DNA of 64,000 nt from Pseudomonas brassicacearum (GTDB lineage: Bacteria > Pseudomonadota > Gammaproteobacteria > Pseudomonadales > Pseudomonadaceae): NCBI RefSeq assembly GCF_003732265.1, contig NZ_MOBK01000009.1, positions 124,001-188,000 of the forward strand, written 5' to 3'. The notes under the pieces were generated by a model, which worked only from the letters and a program-made list of their open reading frames with translations, was not told where the DNA came from and searched no databases. Below, piece after piece: positions 33,321 through 41,286 of this stretch. Within the stretch, counting starts at the first letter, position 1. Each line of letters starts with the position of its first letter. Both the position numbers and the translations under genes were made by a program.

Positions 33321-34766
33321 GTGGCAGATGCAAAGCGTTTCGATAACTACATCAACGGTGAATGGGTGGCGGGCAGTGATTACTGCGCCAACATCAACCC
33401 GTCCGAACTGACCGACACCATCGGTCACTACGCCAAAGCCGATCTGGCTCAAGTCCACGCCGCCATTGACGCCGCTCGCGCCGCGTTCCCGGCCTGGTCG
33501 ACTTCGGGCATTCAGGCGCGTCACGATTCGCTGGATAAAGTCGGTACTGAAATCCTCGCCCGTCGCGAAGAACTTGGCACCTTGCTGGCCCGTGAAGAAG
33601 GCAAGACCCTGCCTGAAGCCATCGGCGAAGTGACTCGCGCCGGTAACATTTTCAAGTTCTTCGCCGGTGAAACCCTGCGTCTGTCCGGCGACTATTTGCC
33701 GTCGGTACGCCCGGGTGTAAACGTTGAAGTGACTCGCGAAGCGTTGGGCGTGGTTGGCCTGATCACCCCGTGGAACTTTCCGATCGCCATCCCGGCGTGG
33801 AAAATCGCCCCGGCACTGGCCTACGGTAACTGCGTCGTGCTGAAGCCAGCCGATCTGGTACCGGGTTGCGCCTGGGCCTTGGCGGAAATCATCTCCCGTG
33901 CAGGCTTCCCGGCTGGCGTGTTCAACCTGGTGATGGGCAGCGGTCGTGTGGTTGGCGATGCGCTGGTGCAGAGCCCGAAAGTCGACGGCATCAGCTTCAC
34001 CGGTTCCGTCGGTGTCGGTCGTCAGATCGCCGTCAGCTGCGTGTCGCGTCAGGCCAAGGTTCAGCTGGAAATGGGTGGCAAGAACCCGCAGATCATTCTC
34101 GACGACGCTGATCTCAAGCAAGCGGTCGAGCTGTCGGTACAAAGCGCGTTCTACTCCACCGGTCAGCGTTGCACCGCCTCCAGCCGTTTCATCGTGACCG
34201 CCGGCATCCACGACAAATTCGTCGAAGCCGTGGCCGAACGTATGAAGTCGATCAAGGTAGGTCACGCGTTGAAAACCGGCACCGACATTGGTCCGGTGGT
34301 TTCCCAGGCTCAGCTTGAACAAGACATGAAGTACATCGACATCGGCCAGTCCGAAGGTGCGCGTCTGGTCAGCGGCGGTGGTCTGGTGACTTGCGACACT
34401 GAAGGCTACTACCTCGCGCCAACCCTGTTTGCCGACAGCGAAGCCGCGATGCGCATCAGCCGCGAAGAGATCTTCGGCCCGGTGGCCAACGTGGTTCGCG
34501 TCGCGGATTACGAAGCGGCACTGGCCATGGCCAACGACACCGAGTTCGGTCTGTCGGCGGGCATCGCTACTACCTCGCTGAAGTACGCCAACCACTTCAA
34601 GCGCCACTCCCAGGCCGGGATGGTGATGGTCAACCTGCCGACCGCTGGTGTGGATTACCACGTTCCATTCGGCGGGCGTAAAGGCTCATCCTATGGCTCC
34701 CGCGAGCAAGGTCGCTACGCGCAAGAGTTCTACACGGTCGTGAAGACCAGCTACATCGGTTCCTGA
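33321..34766 (+). CDS. 2-oxoglutarate semialdehyde dehydrogenase
   Basis: The 481-residue NAD(P)-dependent aldehyde dehydrogenase oxidises the KdgD product to 2-oxoglutarate, feeding the citrate cycle. The catalytic cysteine is C284 in STGQRCTASSR and the general base glutamate is in VQLEMGGKNP; the cofactor loop GSVGVGRQI and TPWNFPIAIPAWK are also present. I start it at the GTG at 33321 because AGGAG is 7 bases upstream; a GTG at 33306 precedes that ribosome site. The position directly after kdgD defines the substrate better than the sequence does. Confidence 0.9.
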   Translation: MADAKRFDNYINGEWVAGSDYCANINPSELTDTIGHYAKADLAQVHAAIDAARAAFPAWSTSGIQARHDSLDKVGTEILARREELGTLLAREEGKTLPEAIGEVTRAGNIFKFFAGETLRLSGDYLPSVRPGVNVEVTREALGVVGLITPWNFPIAIPAWKIAPALAYGNCVVLKPADLVPGCAWALAEIISRAGFPAGVFNLVMGSGRVVGDALVQSPKVDGISFTGSVGVGRQIAVSCVSRQAKVQLEMGGKNPQIILDDADLKQAVELSVQSAFYSTGQRCTASSRFIVTAGIHDKFVEAVAERMKSIKVGHALKTGTDIGPVVSQAQLEQDMKYIDIGQSEGARLVSGGGLVTCDTEGYYLAPTLFADSEAAMRISREEIFGPVANVVRVADYEAALAMANDTEFGLSAGIATTSLKYANHFKRHSQAGMVMVNLPTAGVDYHVPFGGRKGSSYGSREQGRYAQEFYTVVKTSYIGS

Positions 34767-34779
34767 TACACGCAATACC

Positions 34780-34866
34780 TGTGGGAGCTGGCCTGCCAGC
34801 GATGGCATCACCGCGGTGTGACTGACATACCGAGGTGCCCGCATCGCTGGCAGGCCAGCTCCCACA
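34780..34866. repeat. Inverted REP pair of the CTGGCCTGCCAGCGATG type
   Basis: TGTGGGAGCTGGCCTGCCAG with CGATG on the left mirrors CATCG with CTGGCAGGCCAGCTCCCACA on the right. It is a different sequence class from the GGGCTTGCTCGCG pairs. It splits the operon between the dehydrogenase and the transporter and may shift the expression balance. Confidence 0.85.
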
Positions 34867-34918
34867 AAAACGACACCGTTATTACCCGCATAAAAATAAT
34901 CAGTGGGAGTACATCTAC

Positions 34919-36298
34919 ATGCAAGCGACCAAGCCGACCCATGTCCGCTATTTGATCCTGCTCATGCTTTTCCTGGTGACCACGATCAACTACGCCGACC
35001 GTGCGACCATCGCCATCGCGGGCTCCAGCCTGCAAAAAGACCTCGGCATCGACGCGGTCACCCTCGGCTACATCTTCTCTGCATTCGGTTGGGCCTACGT
35101 GGCCGGGCAAATTCCCGGTGGCTGGTTGCTGGACCGTTTCGGTTCGAAAAAAGTCTACGCACTGAGCATCTTCACCTGGTCGCTGTTCACCGTGCTCCAG
35201 GGCTACGTCGGTGAGTTCGGCATGTCCACGGCGATCGTTGCGCTGTTCATGCTGCGCTTCCTCGTCGGCCTTGCCGAAGCGCCATCCTTCCCCGGTAACG
35301 CACGCATCGTGGCGGCCTGGTTCCCGACCGCTGAACGCGGTACCGCGTCTGCGATCTTCAACTCGGCGCAATACTTCGCCACCGTGCTGTTCGCACCGCT
35401 GATGGGCTGGATCGTCTACACGTTCGGCTGGCAGCATGTGTTTGTAGTGATGGGCAGCATCGGCATCGTGTTCTCGCTGATCTGGCTGAAAGTTATCCAC
35501 AGTCCGCGTCAACACCCGATGATCAACGAGGCCGAGTTCAAGCACATCGCCGAGAACGGCGGCATGGTCGACATGGACCAGGACAAAGGCAAAGGGCAAG
35601 CCGCCGGCAAACCGGCTGAAGGTCCGAAATGGGACTACGTGCGTCAGCTGTTGACCAATCGCATGATGCTCGGTGTCTACCTGAGCCAGTACTGCATCAA
35701 CGCCATTACCTACTTCTTCCTGACCTGGTTCCCGGTGTACCTGGTGCAAGAACGCGGCATGACCATCCTCAAGGCCGGTTTCATTGCCTCGTTGCCGGCG
35801 ATCTGCGGCTTCATCGGTGGCGTGTTGGGCGGTGTGATTTCCGATTACCTGTTGCGCAAAGGCCACTCCCTGACCTTCGCCCGCAAGGCGCCGATCATCG
35901 CGGGCTTGCTGGTGTCCAGCAGCATCGTGGCGTGCAACTACGTTGACATCGAATGGATGGTCGTGGGCTTCATGGCTTTGGCATTCTTCGGCAAAGGCGT
36001 GGGCGCGTTGGGCTGGGCGGTGGTGTCCGACACCTCGCCAAAACAGATCGCCGGTTTGAGTGGCGGCCTGTTCAACATGTTCGGCAACATTGCGTCGATC
36101 ACCACCCCGATCGTGATCGGCTACATCATCAGCTCCACCGGCTCGTTCAAATGGGCGCTGGTGTTTGTCGGTTGCAACGCACTGGTCGCGGTGTTCAGCT
36201 ACCTGGTGATCGTCGGTCCGATCAAACGCGTGGTACTCAAGGAGCCGCCAGTCAGCGGTCCTGAAATAAACAACAAATTGTCACAAGCGCATTCCTGA
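34919..36298 (+). CDS. gudP: MFS transporter for glucarate/galactarate (GudP-like)
   Basis: The 459-residue inner-membrane protein has about 12 membrane helices in two halves. NYADRATIAIA in helix 1 and GWLLDRFGSKKV in the 2-3 loop are signatures of the anion:cation symporter family that includes GudP, GarP and the hexuronate transporter ExuT. GGGAG lies upstream of the ATG at 34919; the open frame before it runs through the REP pair. Context with kdgD and garD says the substrate is an aldarate. Confidence 0.9.
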   Translation: MQATKPTHVRYLILLMLFLVTTINYADRATIAIAGSSLQKDLGIDAVTLGYIFSAFGWAYVAGQIPGGWLLDRFGSKKVYALSIFTWSLFTVLQGYVGEFGMSTAIVALFMLRFLVGLAEAPSFPGNARIVAAWFPTAERGTASAIFNSAQYFATVLFAPLMGWIVYTFGWQHVFVVMGSIGIVFSLIWLKVIHSPRQHPMINEAEFKHIAENGGMVDMDQDKGKGQAAGKPAEGPKWDYVRQLLTNRMMLGVYLSQYCINAITYFFLTWFPVYLVQERGMTILKAGFIASLPAICGFIGGVLGGVISDYLLRKGHSLTFARKAPIIAGLLVSSSIVACNYVDIEWMVVGFMALAFFGKGVGALGWAVVSDTSPKQIAGLSGGLFNMFGNIASITTPIVIGYIISSTGSFKWALVFVGCNALVAVFSYLVIVGPIKRVVLKEPPVSGPEINNKLSQAHS

Positions 36299-36309
36299 GG
36301 AGCGGCGTC

Positions 36310-37863
36310 ATGCAGTTGATTGAACATTCCGACTCGCCGCGCTACATCCGCCTGCACGAGCGGGACAACGTAGTGATCGTGGTCAATGACCAGGGCGTGC
36401 CGGCCGGCACCGAGTTTCCCGATGGCCTGGTGACCGTGGACTTCGTGCCACAGAGCCACAAAGTCACGCTGGAAGACATTCCCGAAGGCGGCCAGGTGAT
36501 TCGTTACGGCCAGACCATTGGCTACGCCTTGCAGCCGATTCCGCGCGGCAGCTGGGTCAAGGAAGATCAACTGCGCATGCCCACCGCGCCACCGCTGGAC
36601 AGCCTGCCGCTGTCCACCGAAGTGCCGGCGGCGCAGGCCCCGCTCGATGGCTATACCTTCGAGGGTTATCGCAACGCCGACGGCACCGTCGGCACGCGCA
36701 ATATTCTGGGGATTACCACGACTGTTCAGTGCGTCACCGGTGTGCTGGATCATGCGGTCAAGCGCATCAAGGACGAGTTGCTGGCCAAGTACCCGAACGT
36801 CGACGACGTGGTCGCGCTGACTCACAGCTACGGCTGTGGTGTGGCGATTACGGCGGCTGACGCGTACATCCCGATCCGCACCGTGCGCAACCTGGCGCGC
36901 AACCCGAACCTGGGTGGCGAAGCGTTGGTGATCAGCCTGGGCTGCGAGAAATTGCAGGCCGGGCAGGTGATGCACGAGAACGACAGTTCGGTGGATTTGA
37001 GCGAGCCGTGGTTGTACCGCTTGCAGGATTCGAGTCACGGTTTCACCGAGATGATCGAGCAGATCATGGCGTTGGCCGAAACCCGTTTGAAGAAGCTCGA
37101 TCAGCGTCGCCGGGAAACCGTGCCGGCGTCCGAGCTGATCCTCGGCATGCAGTGTGGCGGCAGCGATGCGTTCTCCGGCATCACCGCCAACCCGGCGCTG
37201 GGGTTCGCCTCGGACCTGTTGCTGCGTGCCGGTGCGACGGTGATGTTTTCCGAAGTGACTGAAGTGCGCGACGCCATCTACTTGCTGACGTCGCGTGCGC
37301 AAACCCAGGAAGTCGCTCAGGAACTGGTGCGGGAAATGGACTGGTACGACCGCTACCTGGCCAAGGGCGAAGCGGATCGCAGCGCCAATACCACGCCGGG
37401 CAACAAGAAGGGCGGGTTGTCGAACATTGTCGAGAAATCCCTGGGGTCGATCGTCAAGTCCGGCAGCAGCGCGATCAACGGGGTGCTTGGCCCTGGCGAG
37501 CGTTTCAAGCGCAAGGGCCTGATCTTCTGCGCGACCCCGGCCAGTGACTTTGTCTGCGGGACGTTGCAATTGGCGGCGGGGATGAACCTGCATGTGTTCA
37601 CCACAGGGCGTGGTACGCCGTATGGCCTGGCGATGGCGCCGGTGGTCAAGGTGTCGACCCGTACGGAACTGGCGCAGCGCTGGCCGGATCTGATCGACAT
37701 CGATGCCGGGCGGATTGCCACCGGACGGGCGTCGATCGAGGACCTTGGCTGGGAGTTGTTCCACTACTACCTGGACGTGGCCAGCGGCAAGAAACAGACG
37801 TGGGCCGAGCAGCACAAGCTGCATAACGACATCACCCTGTTTAACCCCGCGCCGATCACTTAA
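36310..37863 (+). CDS. garD: Galactarate dehydratase
   Basis: The 517-residue enzyme of the UxaA/GarD family dehydrates galactarate to 5-dehydro-4-deoxy-D-glucarate, the KdgD substrate. The N-terminal SAF-like domain holds HERDNVVIVV and VPAGTEF; the large domain has ALTHSYGCGV, SLGCEKLQ, LGMQCGGSDAFSG and CATPASDFVCGT, the cysteine and histidine clusters that bind the metal. It follows gudP by 11 bases. Together with the two upstream enzymes it completes galactarate to 2-oxoglutarate. Confidence 0.94.
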   Translation: MQLIEHSDSPRYIRLHERDNVVIVVNDQGVPAGTEFPDGLVTVDFVPQSHKVTLEDIPEGGQVIRYGQTIGYALQPIPRGSWVKEDQLRMPTAPPLDSLPLSTEVPAAQAPLDGYTFEGYRNADGTVGTRNILGITTTVQCVTGVLDHAVKRIKDELLAKYPNVDDVVALTHSYGCGVAITAADAYIPIRTVRNLARNPNLGGEALVISLGCEKLQAGQVMHENDSSVDLSEPWLYRLQDSSHGFTEMIEQIMALAETRLKKLDQRRRETVPASELILGMQCGGSDAFSGITANPALGFASDLLLRAGATVMFSEVTEVRDAIYLLTSRAQTQEVAQELVREMDWYDRYLAKGEADRSANTTPGNKKGGLSNIVEKSLGSIVKSGSSAINGVLGPGERFKRKGLIFCATPASDFVCGTLQLAAGMNLHVFTTGRGTPYGLAMAPVVKVSTRTELAQRWPDLIDIDAGRIATGRASIEDLGWELFHYYLDVASGKKQTWAEQHKLHNDITLFNPAPIT

Positions 37864-37876
37864 GACCGAGTCGCCT

Positions 37877-37991
37877 GCTTCGCGAGCAAGCCCGCTCCCA
37901 CACTGGATTGGCGTCGGCCAAATATTTTGTGATCGACGCCGGATAAATGTGGGAGCGGCGGTGCGACGATTCGACTTGCTCGCGAAGGCGG
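37877..37991. repeat. Inverted REP pair with one expanded unit
   Basis: The left unit is canonical (CTTCGCGAGCAAGCCCGCTC, CCACAC). The right unit carries the insertion GGCGGTGCGACGATTCGAC between its arms, identical to the expanded unit at 24764-24808. Confidence 0.8.
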
Positions 37992-38063
37992 TCTACCAGA
38001 CGCCAGAGTCTCCAGTGGCTTATCATTAGCCCCTAACGACGCTCACCCAAGGTTCCCCCCGGC

Positions 38064-39005
38064 ATGCTGGCAATCTTCCTCGAAACCCTGAACATCACCG
38101 CGCCGGTGTTTGCCATGCTGTTTCTGGGGGTGTTGCTCAAGCGCATTGGCTGGATCAACGACAACTTCATCCACACGGCGTCGGCCCTGGTGTTCAACGT
38201 CACCATGCCGGCGTTGCTGTTTCTGGGCATCCTGCATGCCGACCTGCACGCCGCGCTACAACCGTCGCTGCTGATCTACTTCTCGATTGCCACGCTGGTG
38301 AGCTTCGCCATCGCCTGGGTCTGGGCGATCTGGAAGTGTCCGCGTGAAGACCGGGGGATTTATACCCAAGGCGCGTTTCGCGGCAACAACGGGGTCATCG
38401 GCCTGGCGCTGGCGGCGAGCATGTACGGCGCCTACGGGATTTCCCTCGGGGCGATTCTCGCGGCGTTGGTGATCCTGTTCTACAACACGCTGTCGACCAT
38501 TGTGCTGGCGGTGTACAGCCCGGTGATCAAGTCCGATCCGTGGAGCATCTGCAAAAGCGTGATGGGCAATCCGCTGATCATCAGCGTGTTCGCGGCGGCG
38601 CCGTTTGCCTATTTCAAGATCGGCTTGCCGGGATGGCTGGAGACGTCCGGGCAGTACTTGGCGCAGACCACGTTGCCGCTGGCGCTGATCTGTATTGGCG
38701 GCACACTGTCGCTGGCGGCGTTGCGCAAGAGCGGCGATATGGCGCTCAGTTCCAGCCTGGTGAAGATGATCGGCCTGCCGGTGTTGACGACCCTTGGGGC
38801 GTGGCTGTGGGGCTTTCGTGGGGCGGAGTTGGGGATTCTGTTTTTGTACTTCGGCAGCCCGACGGCGGCGGCGAGTTTTGTGATGGCCCGTCAGGCTGAG
38901 GGGAATCATGAGCTGGCGGCGGCAATTATCGTCATCACCACGCTGATGGCGGCGGTGACCACCAACATCGGGATCTTTTTGTTGCAGTGGGGCGGGTGGA
39001 TCTGA
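38064..39005 (+). CDS. AEC-family (auxin efflux carrier-like) transporter
   Basis: The 313-residue protein has about ten membrane helices in two inverted halves (residues 5-150 and 165-313). FNVTMPALLFLGI in the first half and GGTLSLAAL with LFLYFGSPTAAASFVMA in the second are the unwound-helix motifs of the AEC/BASS fold. Bacterial members export or exchange malate, malonate or amino acids; the substrate cannot be read from sequence. It is flanked by REP pairs on both sides, so it is probably monocistronic. Confidence 0.85.
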   Translation: MLAIFLETLNITAPVFAMLFLGVLLKRIGWINDNFIHTASALVFNVTMPALLFLGILHADLHAALQPSLLIYFSIATLVSFAIAWVWAIWKCPREDRGIYTQGAFRGNNGVIGLALAASMYGAYGISLGAILAALVILFYNTLSTIVLAVYSPVIKSDPWSICKSVMGNPLIISVFAAAPFAYFKIGLPGWLETSGQYLAQTTLPLALICIGGTLSLAALRKSGDMALSSSLVKMIGLPVLTTLGAWLWGFRGAELGILFLYFGSPTAAASFVMARQAEGNHELAAAIIVITTLMAAVTTNIGIFLLQWGGWI

Positions 39006-39034
39006 CTTTAAGATCTGCAGTGGTTTATAGGGCC

Positions 39035-39131
39035 TCTTCGCGAGCAAGCCCGCTCCCACATTAGATTGGCACCCGTCCCCTATTTTGTGTTCTACGCCGA
39101 GTCAGTGTGGGAGCGGGCTTGCTCGCGAAGA
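39035..39131. repeat. Inverted REP pair
   Basis: TCTTCGCGAGCAAGCCCGCT with CCCACA on the left mirrors TGTGGGAGCGGGCTTGCTCG with CGAAGA on the right. It lies between convergent genes. Confidence 0.88.
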
Positions 39132-39160
39132 CGGCTAAACAGTCACCACAAATGCCGGAT

Positions 39161-39541
39161 TTACTCCGGCTTCTGATAACTCTCAATCACTTCCTGCGCC
39201 GCCCGAAACGCATCAATCGCCGCCGGCGCACCGGCATATACCGCGCAATGCAGCAGCGTTTCACGAATCTCTTCCACCGTGCAGCCGTTGTTCAATGCAC
39301 CGCGCACATGGCCTTTCAATTCCTGCGGGCACTTCAGCGCCGTCAGTGCGGCGAGGGTGATCAGGCTGCGGGTTCTCAACGCCAGACCCTCGCGGTTCCA
39401 CACAGCGCCCCATGCGTGTTCATTGACGAAATCCTGCAACGGCTGGGTGAACTCGGTGGCATTGCCCAGTGCGCGGTCGACGAAAGCGTCGCCCATCACT
39501 TGGCGGCGGACTTCAACGCCAGGTTTTTTATTGTCAGTCAT
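39161..39541 (-). CDS. Carboxymuconolactone decarboxylase-family protein (PcaC-like)
   Basis: The 126-residue protein has the all-helical AhpD/CMD fold: EHAWGAVWNREGLALRTRSLITLAALTAL, then ELKGHVRGALNNGCTVEEIRETLLHCAVYAG. PcaC itself decarboxylates 4-carboxymuconolactone, but no other protocatechuate genes are present here, so a related activity is as likely. The C...H spacing of AhpD-type peroxidases (CxxC) is absent. Its start overlaps the stop of the antiporter gene (ATGA), so it is the second gene of a pair. Confidence 0.85.
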   Translation of the reverse strand: MTDNKKPGVEVRRQVMGDAFVDRALGNATEFTQPLQDFVNEHAWGAVWNREGLALRTRSLITLAALTALKCPQELKGHVRGALNNGCTVEEIRETLLHCAVYAGAPAAIDAFRAAQEVIESYQKPE

Positions 39542-40599
39542 GGCACATCCCTCTTGTGGTGTTGGCGACGCCAGGCGAGCAGCGACGTGAACAGCAGAAA
39601 CGCCACCAGCGTCGGCAGAACGAAAAACAGCATCAGGTGTTCGAGCTTGCCGGCCAACGGCATGCCGGTGGTGAACGACACCACGTGCAGCCCGTACGCC
39701 AGGTACAAACCCAGGCACAACAAACCTTCGGCCCGGGTCACCCGGTAGCCGGTGTAGAACAGCGGCAGACACAACACCGCGACGCCGAGCATCACCGGCA
39801 AGTCGAAATCCAGGGCGTTGGGTGAGACCGACAGCGGCGACGGCGCGATCAACGCCGTCACGCCGAGCACGCCCAACAGGTTGAACAGGTTGCTGCCGAT
39901 CACGTTGCCCACGGCGATGTCACGCTGACCACGCAGGGCGGCGATCAAGGAGGTGGCCAGTTCCGGCAGGGAGGTGCTGATGGCAACGATGGTCAGGCCG
40001 ATGATTCGCTCCGACAATCCAAGGTCGGTTGCCACCACCACGGCCGCCCCCAGTAGCAGATGTCCCGCGTAGACCAGCATTCCCAGCCCCGCCACGATCA
40101 TCAGCAGGCTGCTGAACCAGGGCGCGGCCTGACTGTGCGGATCGCTCGACGGCGGACGGGCGGAGTGCCGCGACTGGCGCAGCAGCAAGCCCAGGTACAG
40201 CGCCAGCGCCGCCAGCAGGATCATGCCATCGCTGCGGGTCAGTTGTTCATTCCAGGCCAGGACGAACACCAGCAGGCTGGCGCCGATCATCAGCGGAATA
40301 TCCAGGCGCACCAGTTGCCGTGAAACCCGCAGCGGAATGATCAGCGCCGAGAGCCCGAGGGTGACGAGAATGTTGAAGATGCTGCTGCCGATCACGCTGC
40401 CGACGGCGATGTCGGCGTTTTCCGCGAGGGTGGCTTGCAGGCTGACGGCCATCTGCGGCGCACTGCTGCCGAGGGCGACGATGGTCAGGCCGATGATCAG
40501 TGGCCGCACATGCAGCCGCGCCGCCAGGCGCACGGCGGCACGCACCATCAGCTCCGCGCCGATGATCAGTAGAACCAGGCCGCTGAGCAGTTCAATCAC
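39538..40599 (-). CDS. Calcium/sodium antiporter family (YrbG-like) membrane protein
   Basis: The 353-residue protein has two inverted five-helix repeats. The second alpha motif is standard (AISTSLPELATS with GSNLFNLLGVLG). The first reads ALGSSAPQMAVS with GSSIFNILVTLG: where the family has an ion-binding glutamate (GSSAPE) there is Q49. One acidic ligand is therefore missing, which may change the transported ion or stoichiometry. An extra C-terminal segment of about 60 residues adds a further membrane helix and a basic tail. It is co-transcribed with the CMD-like gene. Confidence 0.88.
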   Translation of the reverse strand: MIELLSGLVLLIIGAELMVRAAVRLAARLHVRPLIIGLTIVALGSSAPQMAVSLQATLAENADIAVGSVIGSSIFNILVTLGLSALIIPLRVSRQLVRLDIPLMIGASLLVFVLAWNEQLTRSDGMILLAALALYLGLLLRQSRHSARPPSSDPHSQAAPWFSSLLMIVAGLGMLVYAGHLLLGAAVVVATDLGLSERIIGLTIVAISTSLPELATSLIAALRGQRDIAVGNVIGSNLFNLLGVLGVTALIAPSPLSVSPNALDFDLPVMLGVAVLCLPLFYTGYRVTRAEGLLCLGLYLAYGLHVVSFTTGMPLAGKLEHLMLFFVLPTLVAFLLFTSLLAWRRQHHKRDVP

Positions 40600-40649
40600 G
40601 CTGATCAGGGGTAAATCGGCAAGTCCGAAAATGGTCGGTGCTCCGTCTG

Positions 40650-41024
40650 TCAGTCGTCGAGGGCTTGCACGCGAACCTTGGCGGTGCCGCTGCTGATCAT
40701 GCCCAGGCGTTCGGCGGCTGCATGGGACAGATCAATCAGGCGCCCACGGGTATGCGGCCCACGGTCGTTGATGCGGACCACGCAGGACTTGTCGTTGTTC
40801 AGGTTGGTGACCTTCACCCGCGTGCCGAAGGGCAACTGGCGGTGGGCGGCGGTCATGGAATTCTTGTCGAAACGTTCGCCACTGGCGGTGCGTTTACCTT
40901 GGTGTTTGGCGCCGTAATAGGACGCCGTACCGGTCTTGTCGTAGCCGTGTGGATCGATGACATCGTTACTGGCGCAACCGGCCAGCAGGGCGAGCAGGGC
41001 GCAGGCACCGAGTAGACGCTTCAT
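40650..41024 (-). CDS. RlpA-like septal-ring lipoprotein (double-psi beta-barrel)
   Basis: The 124-residue protein has a lipoprotein signal with lipobox LLAGC (C17) and then one double-psi barrel domain: TGTASYYGAKHQGKRTASGE, MTAAHRQLPFGTRVKVTN and RINDRGPHTRGRLIDLSHAAA. The Asp in INDRGP and His in TAAHR are those important for lytic transglycosylase activity of P. aeruginosa RlpA. It lacks the SPOR domain of full-length RlpA, so it may not localise to the septum. It sits 50 bases before the antiporter gene, with no clear terminator between. Confidence 0.88.
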   Translation of the reverse strand: MKRLLGACALLALLAGCASNDVIDPHGYDKTGTASYYGAKHQGKRTASGERFDKNSMTAAHRQLPFGTRVKVTNLNNDKSCVVRINDRGPHTRGRLIDLSHAAAERLGMISSGTAKVRVQALDD

Positions 41025-41045
41025 TTAAGGGTTTCCACAAACAAA

Positions 41046-41248
41046 TGTGGGAGCGGGCTTGCTGTAGATAGCGGGGCTTTTTGTGGCGAGGGGGCTTGCC
41101 CCCGTCGGGGCGCGAAGCGACCCCAATATCTGAATTCCGGATGCAACTGACACATCGAGTTATCAGGATTTGGGACCGCTGCGCAGTCCAACGGGGGCAA
41201 GCCCCCTCGCCACAGAAGCCCTGCAGTCATAACAAGCCCGCTCCCACA
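41046..41248. repeat. REP pair nested inside another REP pair
   Basis: The outer arms are TGTGGGAGCGGGCTTGCT (41046-41063) and CAAGCCCGCTCCCACA (41233-41248). Inside lies a complete pair of the other class, TGTGGCGAGGGGGCTTGCCC (41082) and GGGCAAGCCCCCTCGCCACA (ending 41214). The inner spacer is itself similar to that at 5925-6057, with CCGCTGCGCAG and GCGCGAAGCGACC. Confidence 0.8.
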
Positions 41249-41286
41249 GGGGGGGGAGCCAGGCTTTGAAACTGGCTCCATTCTCA

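Noticed and set aside
36199..37824. 541-residue minus-strand open frame opposite garD
   Set aside because: GarD on the plus strand is unmistakable and the antisense frame has no recognisable domain.
11523..41248. Multiple similar short repeats as a possible CRISPR array
   Set aside because: The repeats are scattered singly or as inverted pairs over the window, with no regular spacing and no cas genes; they are REP elements.
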